A stretch of DNA of 64,000 nucleotides from Sorex araneus (lineage: Eukaryota; Chordata; Mammalia; Eulipotyphla; Soricidae). The notes under the pieces were generated by a model. The model searched no databases. It was not told the DNA's origin and saw nothing but the letters and a program-made list of their open reading frames with translations. Shown here piece by piece: positions 33,165 through 45,171 of the stretch (its first letter is position 1; the number at the start of each line of letters is the position of its first letter). The position numbers and the translations under genes are program-made. The stretch covers positions 13,546,511-13,610,510 of the forward strand of contig NC_073308.1 in assembly GCF_027595985.1 (NCBI RefSeq), in the 5' to 3' direction.

Positions 33165-34787
33165 GTTTTTACTTTATTTGGTACTGTGGGGGAGTCTAAT
33201 CCTGCCTGACCCCATTCTTTACTGAAAGTATCCTAATATACTCTGTTATACAAAATAAAACCTTTAGTTCACAGGAGCAGTGGAGCTGAGGGAGTTTATG
33301 TGTAGTGGACAGAGTCAGTAGTTGGCCCAGAGAGATAATACAGGAGTGGGGCACTTTACTTGTATCAGCTCACCTGGGTTCAATTTGCAGGTCCCTGGCA
33401 CTGCATATGGTCCTCAGGAGTGATCTCTGAGTGTAGATCAGGAGTTAGCCCTGAGCACTGCTGGGTGTGGCACAACCCTCCTCCCCACTCTCCCCAACAC
33501 CCCCAAAAAAAGAATCAGTGGTAACTCATACATCTTGCTTATGCCAGAACTCCTCTGTATTTCTCAAGTTAAATGGGTACACATCCTTCACAATGTCACA
33601 CATCCAATGATGTAAGTTAAATAAAACTGAATTACTGGAAAGATTTCCAAATAATTGCATCTAGTCTGAAGTCAGGGATTGAGAGCCCGCTGGAGGGTCT
33701 GTGGTGGGAAGCAGAGGGAGTTCGGTGTACTGAGTCCCTCTAGTGAACCGCAAACTGGTTAGGTGACGTTTGCTGAACATCTTAGATGAGCAGCCTGTGG
33801 CCTCTTGGCCACTTCAGCAAGTTGATAGCACATCGTGCTTCCCTCTCTGGAAACACCCTCCCCACAATAACCTGACAACTCAAATCACTCTATCCAGACC
33901 TCTCCATTCTGTGTTCCCTCCGTTCAAATACTCTTTGACTTCCTGCTTCATTTTATTTTATTTTATTTTATTTTTTTATAAACTTGGGGCAGGGGGGTGC
34001 CCACACCTCCTGGAAATTATTGACCAATTGGATGTGTAGTACAGTATGAGAAGTTGGACGTTGCAGTGCCAGGGATGACCTGGACCAACCTAGCAGTGCT
34101 TGGAGGCCTCCAGGACTGTCCCTGGTGATGCTTTGGGGGCCAAACATGCTAGACATGTTCCTTAACCCCCATAATCTTGCCTTCTGCTTGATTGTATTGG
34201 TGGGGGAACTTCCCAAGCAGTGCTAAGTGGTACATGCTAGAGCCCCAGGTCTCAGTTCTGCCAGGCCCTGTAATACCGGGGTCACAGGTATCACCCTGGT
34301 GGTGCTCTAGGTCATCCCTGGTGGTGCTTGGGGAGGTCCATGGCTGCAGGTGTTGCTTGAACTAAATCAGGTGCTGAGAATCAAAACAGGGTTGGCTGCA
34401 TGCAAGCCTTTCCCTTGGACCATTTCTGGCCACCCCTGTTTAATTTTGACATTTTTCTTTTAAATTTCTCTTGTAATTGTTCTACGCTGGCTCTTTTATT
34501 AGCCCTCTGAATGCCTTTATCAGTTTCTACTAACTTCCTCTCCCCCCTCTGAGGCGTGGCATCCTCTCAGCTCTTCCTGCAGGTCTTCCCACTCTGCATT
34601 TAGCCTCTCAAGCTCACTGTGATTGCGGTGATTAATTGCATGCTGATTACGCTGCACAGCACTCTGCTTCATCACTTCTCATGGCAGCCCCAGGAACACC
34701 TACAGTTGGACTTACTGAAGCTCATAGTTAATTTTATTCATCTGATGCATATTAGCTGAGAATCTGCTGGGTATTCCGTGCACTGCT

Positions 34788-34971
34788 TTTTTTTTTTTTT
34801 TCTTTTTCTTTTTGGGTCACACCTGGCAATGCACAGGGGTTACTCCTGGCTCATGCACTCAGGAATTACTCCTGGCGGTGCTCAGGGGACCATATGGGAT
34901 GCTGGGAATCGAACCCAGGTCGGCCAAGTGCAAGGCAAACGCCCTACCCACTGTGCTATCGCTCCAGCCCC
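34788..34971 (-). mobile_element. tRNA-derived SINE with target duplication
   Basis: Minus copy flanked by CCGTGCACTGCT at 34776-34787 and 34972-34983. Confidence 0.93.
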
Positions 34972-37900
34972 CCGTGCACTGCTAAGACTACTATGAACAC
35001 TAGTATATGTTAGGAGCCACAGCAGACCTCCTTGGCAGACCACCTTACCCCGCCAGGAAAACAAGTTGTTCATTATAAGATACAGCTAGAAAATATTAAT
35101 ACGTAATAATAAGATCTTATAGGGTAAAACTAGAAAATAATAAGAAATACACAGATGGGGCTGGAGTGATAGCACAGCAGGTAGGGCGTTTGCCTTGCAC
35201 GCGGCCAACCCGGGTTCTATTCCAGCATCCCATATGGTCCCCTGAGCACTGCCAGGAGTAATTTCTGAGTGCAGAGCCAGGAGTAACCCCTGTGTATCAC
35301 CAGGTGTGATCCAAAAAGCCAAAAAAAATATACATGTTTTATGGATCATGTATATGGTGTTGAGTGGAATTATTTCATATTAAGATAAAAAAATGCAAAT
35401 GGGAAGAGGCATATTTGAAGTGGGCCCTGAAGGAAATGGGGAAGTTCAACTCTTAGATGTTAGAGGAAGGGGGTCGTTTCAGTTGAGGAAAAAGACAGGA
35501 TGCTTGCCAAAGGCCTGAGGACTGTTGTGGAGAGTCCACCACCTGGACATTGGTCTCAGGATTGAGACGTTTCTTGTGACACACGCAGCCATTTTGGCAT
35601 GCCCCGGATAGATGGGTGTGATTTCTGAGTTTTTGTTTTGTTTGGTTCAGGGGTTACTCATGGCTCTGCACTCAGGAATCACTCCTGGCATGGTTCAGGG
35701 GTTCAGGGATCTAGACATGAACCCAGGTCAGCAGTGTGCAAGGCAAGTGCCTTACCCACTGTACTATCTCTGGCCCAGGATGTAAGGCTCCTGAACTGTA
35801 TGTTTCGGGGCCAGCGAAGGAGCAATTTGGGGTAGAGTGCCCAGTAGTAGGTGATACCTTCAGCATGAGATGGGGCTCATCCCTGGAGACTCCAGACAGG
35901 AGCTCAGATTACATCTAGCATCATCTGGGACTCTTGAGTCTGATGTAAGAAAAGTATGTGAGATTTTACCCAGCTGTGGTGTATAACAGGGTAATGTAGA
36001 TTGTGGAGTTTGGCAGGTTTGGGATTGAATCTTACTCACGCAGACGTTTATTAAATGTTGTAACTGGCTGAGGCTTATTGGTAAATGGAAGTGTGGTTCT
36101 GTGCACTTTGGGGCATTGTAGTGAGTAGTAAATAAGCTGATGTTTGTACCATGGTTTGCACAGGCTGGAAGAAAATAGAAATTCAGAGAAGTCTGGGGGC
36201 TGGAGCGTAGTACAGAGGGTAGGGCTCTTTCCTTGCTCATGGACAATGGGGCTTGATCCCTGGGACCATTATATGTTCCCCCAAGCAAACCAGGAGTAAA
36301 TCCTGAGCACTGTTGGGTGTGGCCCCCAAATGGTGTATCCGTGGTTTACTTCCGTTTCTAATTCACTTAACATGTAACTGTTGTACTCCTACCATGATCT
36401 AGACATTATTTAGGATACAGTTGTGAATAAGAAGGCCTCATGGTCAGCTGGGGGATGACTCTGGTAGAGAACTTGTCTTGCATATGTAAGGCTCTAAGTC
36501 TGATCCCACACCATTAAAAATAAAAATTAGGGAGATAGTTCAAAAGACTGGAGTGCGTGCTTTGCACACAGACGATATGGGCGCAAAGCACCACTTACTT
36601 GTTTTCCCAAGCACTGCCAGGAGTGGTCCCAGAGAGAGAACAGAGGACCAGAGAGATAGTACAGCGGGTAGGACCTTTGCCTTGCACATAGCTAGGAATA
36701 AGCTAGGAATAACACCACCAAGTATGGCCCAAAAACAAAAAAGAAAAAGAAGAGAGAAGAAAAGCTGCGTGGGGTCTCATTCTAGCAGAAGACATACTAG
36801 TAGATGATGTATCAACAGATCCTGACATATGATCCAGGGGACAAAAGATGTATGTGGTATAAGGGATTTTCAGCTTTGGCACTGTTGACATTTGGGACTG
36901 AGTAATTCTTTGTTGAGGTTGCTCTTCTAGGCTGTTGAGCTGTGTTCCTGACTCTGCCCACTGGATAGCAGTAGAACCTCCCAGTTGTGACAGCCAAAAA
37001 TACCTGCACACATTTTCTCTGGTGTCCTTAGGGGGCAAAGAAGCCCTGAGTTGAAAGCCAGAGTGAGGATGCTGCTGTTGTGGACAGTGAGGTGAGGCTC
37101 ATTTCAGCGGGCTCTGAAGGAAATGTAGTGAGCCGTGAGACAGCAGCTTTCAGAGGTTGGAGCAGAGTGTACTCTGCAGGCAGCAGTACGGAGACAAGTG
37201 TCACTGTAGTGGCAGGGACAGGAGCTGACTAGGGTACACAAACAGCACCAGATGATGGAGAGTCTTACGCGCCAGGGTGGATACTTTGGGTTTTGCCTTA
37301 AGTAGGATGAAATGCCCCTGGAGGATTTTGAGTGGCTATGTGGCTTGATATGAATGATGATGTAAAAGAATCCCCTGGCTTTTTCCTGGAGAGTAGGCCC
37401 CTGTGGAAAGGGGAGGCAGGGCTGGGGGAAGCCCAGAGATCAGCTGGCCCTTGTCCTAGTAAAGTTAGACTTATTAGGGGACTGGAGAGCTAGTACAGTG
37501 GGGAGGGCGCTTGCTGATCTGGGTTCAATCCCTGGCACCCCATATGGTTCTCTGGGTTGGTTAGGAGTGATCCCTGAGTGCAGAGCCAGGAGTAAGCCTT
37601 GAGCACCGCCACCCCACCATCTCTGACACCCCACCCTCCCAAATAAAAGAGAGGAGAGATCTAAAAAACACTTGTTGGCGTTTAATTGGAGTGAAAGCAG
37701 TTGTTTTGTTTCCGGTCCTTTGGGGAGCAGATGCCAAAACAGCAGTGAAGAGATTTATTGTGGTGGCACATGTACACGGAAGCAAGAAAGAAGGGGAAGT
37801 CCTCACACAGCTCAGCTGTGCAGGCCTGACACCTGCCAAGGAAGGGGGTGGAAAAGAGCACAGATAAGGTGGGAGGAGCACCAGGAGGATGTAGTCATGG

Positions 37901-39712
37901 AAACCAAACAGACCTCGCTTCAAGAAGGGTGACACCAACTGTTAGCCGCTGCTTAGAAACCAAGTGAGATCTGAGAATTGACAATTGAAATAGTGACAGG
38001 AAAGTCACTAACACTTGACAGTTCCAGTGGTATGATGAGGTCAGAAAGTCTGAAAGGAGAGTTTTTAAGTGACAGGAGAGGAAGCGGATACACCAAGCAT
38101 CAGGAGCTTTTTGTCTTTTTTATATATGTATGGAGGGGGGTAGCGTCACACTGGTGCTGCTTATGGGGGACCATATGCAGTGCAGGGTGTTGAACCCAGC
38201 TTGGCCATGTGCTAAGCAAAGTGCCCTACCCACTGGACTGTTACCCCACCTATTGAGAACTTTTTGGAATTTTTCTGTGAAGAATGCAGAGGAAGAAGTA
38301 GGGGGAGATTTTTAAGGCAAAGTTTTTGTTTTTTAAGTTTTAAGATGGAAAGTATCATAACATGTTTTTTTGCTTGTTTGGGGGCTACACCTGGCAGTGC
38401 TCAGGACTTACTCCTGGCTCTGCACTTAGGAATGCCTCGTAGTGGGGCTTGGGAACCACATGGCACATTAGAGTTGGAACCTGAGTCAGCCACATGCAAG
38501 GCAAGCGCTATGCTTTGTCTCTGTCCCCTTAATAACATGTTTTCAAGCTGATTGGAAATATCCATTAGAAGGAAAAACTGATACAGACCTGAGAGATAGT
38601 GCAGTGGGAACTATCTCTTGCCTCACACATGGCCAACCCTGGTACCACATACGATTCCCTGAGCACCTAGGAGTAAGCCCTGAGCCCTGCTGGGCATGGA
38701 AGGAGTGGGATGGAGGGGTGGGACAGAAGTTTCTGTGCTCTTTAAAGACTGATCACTTTCACAGGTCCTGCCCCAGGTACTGGGACCCAGATTTGGTAAC
38801 TGCTGCTGAGAGAAAACCCTTGATGTTGTCCTTGCCTGCCCTGGAATAGTGGTCATGGCAGCTGGCTCTCACTGCCATGGAAGGAAACGTGAATGGGATT
38901 AGGTATGTGGTAGTGAAATTGTCGCAGAACATTGGTAGCAAAGGAAAGTACATGGGGAGAGAGAAAGTGGATTTGGTGGTAGGATCTTGTGAAAGCTCTC
39001 TTCTGCTGTTTTCTCAGTGAAATAAGCAAGATAATTCATAAAGAGCACAGAACTCAGAACTGCCAGTGGCTGGGGACTGAGAGCAGAGGGACTGGAATAA
39101 GCCCAGACAGACAGACTCCCAAAATGGGGCCACCGCCAGTTCTTGGGTTACTGTAGGTAAAGGGGCTAGTGATTCTGTCTTTGTCTCCTGTCACACTCCC
39201 TCTGACTTTTGTATGTTTCCGCATTTGTAATTCTTCTAACAATTCCATGACACAGTGGTAGTATAGCTCTTTAGTGTGTATGTATGTGTAGTATCAGGCT
39301 GAATCCAGCGAGTGTGCTGTGCCACATGCTAGGTACCACCACTCCTTCTTCATTGTCTTTTGTATGGCGTCCAGAGGCCTCTCCCTCAGTCAAAGCTTTT
39401 GTCCATCCCATTGAGACATCTCCTTGGTCCCTAAGGCCAGTTTGTCAGTGCTGGGAAGGAAAGAGGAGAGGAGACATCAGTGGAGTGTTGGGGATAAGAA
39501 AAAGTGGGATTTTGTTTTAAGAAACTGAAATTGGGCCAGAGTGATAGCACAATGGGTAGGGCACTTGCCTTGCACATGGCTAACCGGGGTTCAATCCCTG
39601 GCACCCCATATGGTCCACCTGAGCCCCAGCAGGAGCAATTCCTGAACACAGCCAGGATTAAGTCCTACACACAACTGGGTATGGTCCAAAAAACCAAAAT
39701 TTTTATGTTTGT

Positions 39713-39806
39713 TGGCTAGGATTACAGTTCAGTGGTAGAACACATGTCTCACATGTTTAAGGCTCTGGGTTCAATCCCCAGCACTGTGATAAGCAGATAA
39801 ACCAAA
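39713..39806 (+). mobile_element. ID-like tRNA-derived SINE
   Basis: The head attacagttcagtggtagaac and B box gggttcaatccccagcac differ from the common family and resemble tRNA-Ala-derived ID-type elements. Similar pieces are near 31745-31835, 36440-36525, 61166-61235 and 62540-62605. Confidence 0.6.
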
Positions 39807-40338
39807 TAAAATAAAGTGAGTAACAAGGGACTGGAGTAATAGTACAACAGCTAAGGCGCTTGCCTCGTATGTGGCCATTCTGAGTTTTATCCCCAGCACC
39901 TCATGTAGTTCCTGAGCCCCACCAGAACGAGGAGTTAGCTCAGAGCCAGCCTGAGCACAATAGGTATAGGTATGGCCCAAAACCAAATGGGAAAAAAAAT
40001 AGAAAATAAAAACTATAGACTTTCTGAGGCTTACAGAAGTAGTTAAAAGGAAAATGGCAAGCTTTGGTCAGAAAAGAGATTGCCTGAAAAGGGCTAAATG
40101 CTTGGTTCCTCAAAGCGTTTGTTACTCTTGAGAGCGTAGGGTGTTGGGGGCGGTGGGGAAGATGGCTTTATATGTGCTTGTGGTCTTGGACTAGATTTGT
40201 CATACTTTATATTGGGTGGGGGCCAAGGGACACAAGAAAAGCTGTCATTATTCTTTGTATCTTTCAAATGTCTGAAATATTTAATACTTTGAATAAATTA
40301 TTTAAAACACAGGTCTGTAAAGTAAAAGAACTTTTGAG

Positions 40339-40672
40339 GGGCTGGAGCAATAGTACAGTGGGTAGGGGCCGGAGCAATAGCACAGCGGGTAGGGCGTTTG
40401 CCTTGCACACGGGCGACCCGGTTTCGATCCCCGGCATCCCATATGGTCCCCCAAGCACTGCCAGGAGTAATTCCTGAGTGCAAAGCCAGGAGTAACCCCT
40501 GAGCATCGCTGGGTGTGACCCAAAAAGCAAAAAAAAAAAAAAAAAAATAGTACAGTGGGTAGGGCATTTGCCTTGCACACGGCCGACCCGGGTTCAATTC
40601 CCAGCATCCCATATGGTCCTCTGAGCACTGCCAGGTGTGGCCCAAAAAGCAAAGACAAAAACAACAACAACA
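40339..40672 (+). mobile_element. SINE interrupted by a second SINE
   Basis: The outer copy is flanked by AAAAGAACTTTTGAG (40324-40338 and 40673-40687). An inner copy, 40368-40545, inserted into its A-box region and is flanked by AATAGTACAGTGGGTAGGG (40349-40367 and 40546-40564). Confidence 0.95.
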
Positions 40673-42679
40673 AAAAGAACTTTTGAGAGGTTGAAGTTAA
40701 TTTTTGGCTGCAAAACTTCCAAGTGGTTGGTTGGTTTTTGTCGTCACTGACATCTGTGTAGCCCGTTGTGTACTGGAGAACCCTTTCATCACCCCTGGCC
40801 CCCTGGCCATCTCCCCCCACCCTGCATGTCCAGAGGAGTGTCTGGATGGGAACCATTCGTCTTTCTGACATGACACTACTGAGTTGAACTAAGCTATGAA
40901 GAGTCAGTGGGGCTGTGGTAGCCCAAACTAGTTGGAGTAGTGGGACTCAATCTGTTCTTTCTTCTTTGCCTTCTGAATCTTAGGGCTTTAACTCTTGACT
41001 CCCGATGGACCCATCCCATAGCTCTTTCCTGTCTGTGCTGCCACTTAGGGGGTAGGTTTCAGTTCCGTTTTTGGAGAGAAGAGGGCAGAAGCATCAAGAT
41101 TCTAGGCAGGTTCTAGGCCTTTCCTTCTGGCTGCCCTGAGCTTACTGTGGGCCCATACACTTATGACCTGCATCCTCAACTCAGCTTTTTTGGGCAAGAG
41201 GGGGGTACTTTTGGGGTTACACTCAGGTGTTACTCCTGGCTCTGCATTCAGAAATTACTCCTAGAAGGCTTGGGGGACTGACTGTACGGGATGCTGAGGG
41301 TTGAACGTGTGTTCTGGGCAGTCAAGGCAGACACCCTCCTTGCTGTGCTGTCACTCAGGCTCCTCAGCTCAGCTCACTCACTCAGCCTGTCCCCACAGCT
41401 CTTTCCTCTCCGCTGTAGCACTAGCCCATTCCACTGACACCTCTCCTCACCTGGCAAGAACTGTGTCTATGTTGGGGCTGGAGCCATAGCACAGCAGGTA
41501 GGGTGTTTGCCTTGCACGTGGCTGACCGGGGTTCGATTCTCAGCATCCCATATGGTCCCCTGAGCATTGCCAGGAGTGATGCAAAATATTTTTTGAACTG
41601 TGTCTGTCATTAGAGGGAACGTTTTGGTTACATAATTGCTGTTTGGATATAACTAGCCAGTTGGAATTTTTATCTGGTAGTTGAGTAAATTTTCAGAAGC
41701 ATAGGTAGGCAGGTGGGAGGTTTCCTTCAGTCTGTTCACCCCATTTCTTTTTGTGTGAGAATAGTGGGACCTTGACAGGCTCCCTGTGGTGGTGTTTCCT
41801 AAAAGGTAAAGCTAAGACTTCACCATGGGCTTTAACTCTTGGAAAAGCCCATGGAAACACCTGGGCTGGGCCCAGGGGCCTCCAGGGGTGAACATGGTGC
41901 TTTAACCATGCTCTTTTCACTGTAGCCTGGGAAGGTGAGCGCCATCTGGGCTGATTTCTGGCTGCCAGACAAGCAGAGAAGCAGATGTATCCATGTTCAC
42001 TTTGTTCCAGGCTGTTTGTCATGACTGGTCAACCTGGAGAAATAGGAGTTCAACAGGGCTTATAATTGACTAAATAATTAATAGGAGGGACTGGAGTGAT
42101 AGTACAGCAGGTAGGGCATTTGCCTTGTTTGCAGCTGACCCGGGTTCCATTCCCAGCATCCCATATGATCCCTCGAGCACCGCCAGGAGTAATTCCTGAG
42201 TTCATGAGCCAGGAGTAACCCTTAAGCATCATTGGGTGTGACCCAAAAAGTTAAAAAAAAAAGAATTGTGCTTCATCCTGCACAGCCAACTTGAACTTCG
42301 GCTGGTGAGAGGGAATGAGAGCTGAAGACGGGGTGGGGAGGACTGTCTAAAACATACAGCGACTTTATTCCGAAGCTCATTTTCTTTTATAGCATGTAGT
42401 GAACACTTCGTGGGAAAGCCAAGGGTTACAAGTTAAGTGAGCTACATTATCTGTTATTCTGTCTTGCAACTGCATATGCCGGGAGTTCCTTGAACTCTCT
42501 CAGGAATGAGAATGTGGCTACTGCCTGTCCAAAACAAAATCGGGTGCAGCCTTCCCTTCGGCCCCATTTACAGGGTCAGCCACCAGGGCATGGCACTCCC
42601 ACACGCCTAGTTTTCCCCCTGCTCATTCCAAGCAAGCAGGGGCTACCAAGGCCAGTCCCCAACAGAATTTATTAGGAGG

Positions 42680-42822
42680 AAGGTCTAGAGCAATAGTACA
42701 GCAGCGGGTACGGTACTTACCTTGCACATGGCTGGCCCAGGTTCGAACTTGGCATCCTGAGTACCTCTAGGAGTGAGCCCTGAGCATTGCTAAGGGTGCC
42801 CCCCCCCAAAAAAAAAAAAAAA
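42680..42822 (+). mobile_element. tRNA-derived SINE
   Basis: Plus copy ending in a C-run and poly(A), just before the chimeric retroposon at 42845. Confidence 0.85.
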
Positions 42823-42844
42823 GTACTTAAAAGAATTGTAGGAG

Positions 42845-43509
42845 GTGTTACCGGCACGCTCTCCGCCCAGACGAGATCCGGAAAAGCCGCACACGAAACA
42901 GCTCCTCTGCTCCTTAAAGACTATGATCCTAGGGGGCTACTAACCACTTTTGGCACCCAGCGGCTTCTTATAGAAATGAATCTGGACTGTGAACTGAGCT
43001 ACAACCCCATGCCGCCCTGGGAGGGGAAAGGTTTTTCTCTCTCGACCTTTCCTTTCAGAGAGGGTGGCGGCGGCACCCATGTAGCGACCACTACCTAGAG
43101 GTATGACCTTGCAGTGACATGAACTGAGCTAAAATATCAGAAATCCAAAACCTTGCGGCCACTGTTGTCATATATTCTTCATTCTCAGCAATGGAAAACA
43201 AATTATCAAATGATACCTTTTCAGCAGGTTTAATCAAATTTTTTGGGGGGAATTATAAATAATAATAATAATAGTTTTCTGTTGAAATATTGAATGTATT
43301 CAAAGTATAGAGAAAATAAAGTGAAGACCATTAGCCACACAGGTGGGGAGGGTGGGAGGAGGGGTATACTGGGGTTCTTGGTGGTGGAACATGTGCACTG
43401 GTGAAGGGATGGGGATCGGATCATTGAGTGACTGAGACTTGAACCTGAAAGCTTTGTGACTTTTTTCATGGTGATTCAATACAAAAATAAAAATTAAAAA
43501 AAAAAAAAT
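42845..43509 (+). mobile_element. Chimeric retroposon with L1-like 3' end (copy 4)
   Basis: The target duplication GAATTGTAGGAG (42833-42844) and GAATTGCAGGAG (43510-43521) differs at one base. The 5' part (gttaccggcacgctctccgcc...) is GC-rich. The middle (aaatccaaaaccttgcggcc, ttctcagcaatgg) matches the tandem units of copy 3, and the 3' end has the G-rich tract, GTTCTTGGTGGTGGAAC and GTGATTCAATAC before poly(A). It inserted immediately beside a SINE (42680-42822). Confidence 0.85.
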
Positions 43510-44353
43510 GAATTGCAGGAGAGTTGGTTCTTTCTTAGCCCTTTCATTTTCCTTTGAAACCCATCTATAACACTAACTTCCCACCTTGCGCTAGAAATAA
43601 ACCCCGTGTGCCTGTACAGCACTCCTCTTTTGTTGACAGATCAGTAGCAGGTGGGGATGTTTTGGGCAGGTCTTCCCATGCCATGGCTCTTCCTGCTTTC
43701 CAGCTCCTAGCTTTCCTCTGCCCAGTGCTCTCTGCCTGCTGAGTGAGTCCTCTCTGTCATATTGTCACCTCTCAGGGTCCTTCTTCTTTCCAAGCACGTT
43801 TTCATGGATCTGGTAAATTTCATTTTTATTCATCTGGGTTAAGAACAGCAAGTGAGTTTCGATTCTTGTCCATCTCTGACCTATTTGAGGTGGCAGACCT
43901 GAACCCAGCAGGAGAGTGCTGATTGCCTGGCAAGTCTGCAGTGGGCAGAGGGCTAGGACTTGGGGGCCACGCCTGTCTTGAATACTCATTTAAAAACCCT
44001 CATCACACTGTGAGTGGTAGTTAGATTACAGGGGACCTTAATATTCTTTTGCTAATATTCTTTTTTAATATGCTTTTGACAATCAGGCTGCATTACTTTA
44101 ATAAGCAGGGGGAAAGCACTCGTTTTATTGAAAAGAAACGTCGTACCTGAATGAAACCAGTGATTTGAATGTGCCACAGTCAGTGTTTGACTCTGCTGCC
44201 TGGCTCTATGGTTGCAATATCCCTAGCAGGGGTCTAGGTGTGCTCACTGCTTTTTCCTTTCCATGCACCAAAGAAGTGCTTTGACCTTGGGTGTAGTTCC
44301 TGCTGTGAGGTAGAATATGGGGTAGCTGATGGGTTTTTATTCTGATCTGGCAG

Positions 44354-44422
44354 GTCGAGGTGGTGCGTCCATCTATGGTAAGCAGTTTGAAGACGAGCTT
44401 CATCCGGATTTGAAATTCACAG
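44354..44422 (+). CDS. PPIL1: PPIL1 coding exon 3
   Basis: This 69-bp exon lies between CTGGCAG|GTCGAGG and ACAG|GTAAGT. It encodes GRGGASIYGKQFEDELHP and on to DLKFT, the loop and strand that follow the QGGD signature in cyclophilins. It keeps phase 1 at both ends, so skipping it would remove 23 residues without a frameshift. It is separated from exon 2 by an unusually long, SINE-packed 18.2-kb intron. Confidence 0.97.
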
Positions 44423-44950
44423 GTAAGTCTGTCATGTGGCTGGACTTGGAGGGAAGAGGGGAGAGTGGATCTGAAAAGCTTCCCATGCTGGCTGCGATCC
44501 AGGATGAGTACCTGACACCATGGCATGGTGCCATGCGGCTGCCCAGCTGAGGCGCCTCCAGGAGCCCTGGCAGATTAGAGAAAGTAGTGCCTCGCTCAGT
44601 TCCCAGCCATCAGGGTGCTGATCTGAGTGTCCTGGACTGTGCTTGTGAGTGTTGATGGTCTAAACTGGGAATAAAAATGTCTCTTCAAAGAAGCAGGAGA
44701 ACTACTGGGTGTTGAGAGTTATGGGGATCAGGATCTAGCAGCTAGTGGGGGTCAACATAAAGAGACTGGAAAGACAGGCCAGTGTCCCCCCAGACTGGTA
44801 CAGGGATGCAAGCTTTGGGGGTCAGAGAGTTAATGATTGAGGACAGGACAAAGTCTGGCTTTTTTTGTTCGTAGGGTGGTATAAGCAGCTCCAGACTCCA
44901 GCTGTGGGGGGTCCTTCAGCTGTCTCTTGTCTCTTCCTTTTTCTTCCCAG

Positions 44951-45171
44951 GAGCTGGAATTCTCGCAATGGCCAACGCAGGACCTGACACCAATGGCAGC
45001 CAATTCTTTGTGACCCTAGCTCCCACCCAGTGGCTTGATGGCAAACACACCATCTTTGGCCGAGTGTGCCAAGGTATAGGAATGGTGAATCGAGTAGGAA
45101 TGGTGGAAACAAACTCCCAGGACCGCCCAGTGGACGATGTAAAGATCATTAAGGCGTACCCTTCTGGATAG
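44951..45171 (+). CDS. PPIL1: PPIL1 coding exon 4 and stop
   Basis: The acceptor is TTCTTCCCAG. The exon encodes [20 protein letters not shown], with the active-site GSQFF motif, then the [12 protein letters not shown] motif whose Trp and His are conserved cyclophilin pocket residues, and ends IIKAYPSG before TAG at 45169-45171. The Thr in GPDTNGSQ replaces the Ser I recall from human PPIL1, a conservative change seen in many cyclophilins. Intron 3, between exons 3 and 4, is only 528 bp. Confidence 0.97.

Larger units (their letters stand above)
26119..44353 (+). other. PPIL1: PPIL1 intron 2 (18.2 kb, SINE-dense)
   Basis: I find no exon or RNA gene in this intron. It holds more than 30 SINE copies. 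The clearer ones, besides those listed separately, are near 26250-26400 (+), 26420-26620 (-), 27490-27628 (-), 28080-28215 (-), 28225-28422 (-), 28690-28797 (-), 29129-29306 (-), 29350-29492 (+), 29631-29812 (-), 30024-30158 (+), 30687-30848 (+), 31218-31353 (-), 32501-32641 (-), 32732-32897 (-), 33326-33509 (+), 35157-35331 (+), 35620-35778 (-), 36196-36330 (+), 37458-37648 (+), 38118-38253 (-), 38355-38527 (-), 39533-39697 (+), 39830-39985 (+), 41195-41362 (-), 41475-41593 (+) and 42088-42262 (+). About 31360-32200 is AT-rich and largely SINE-free. Confidence 0.85.
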
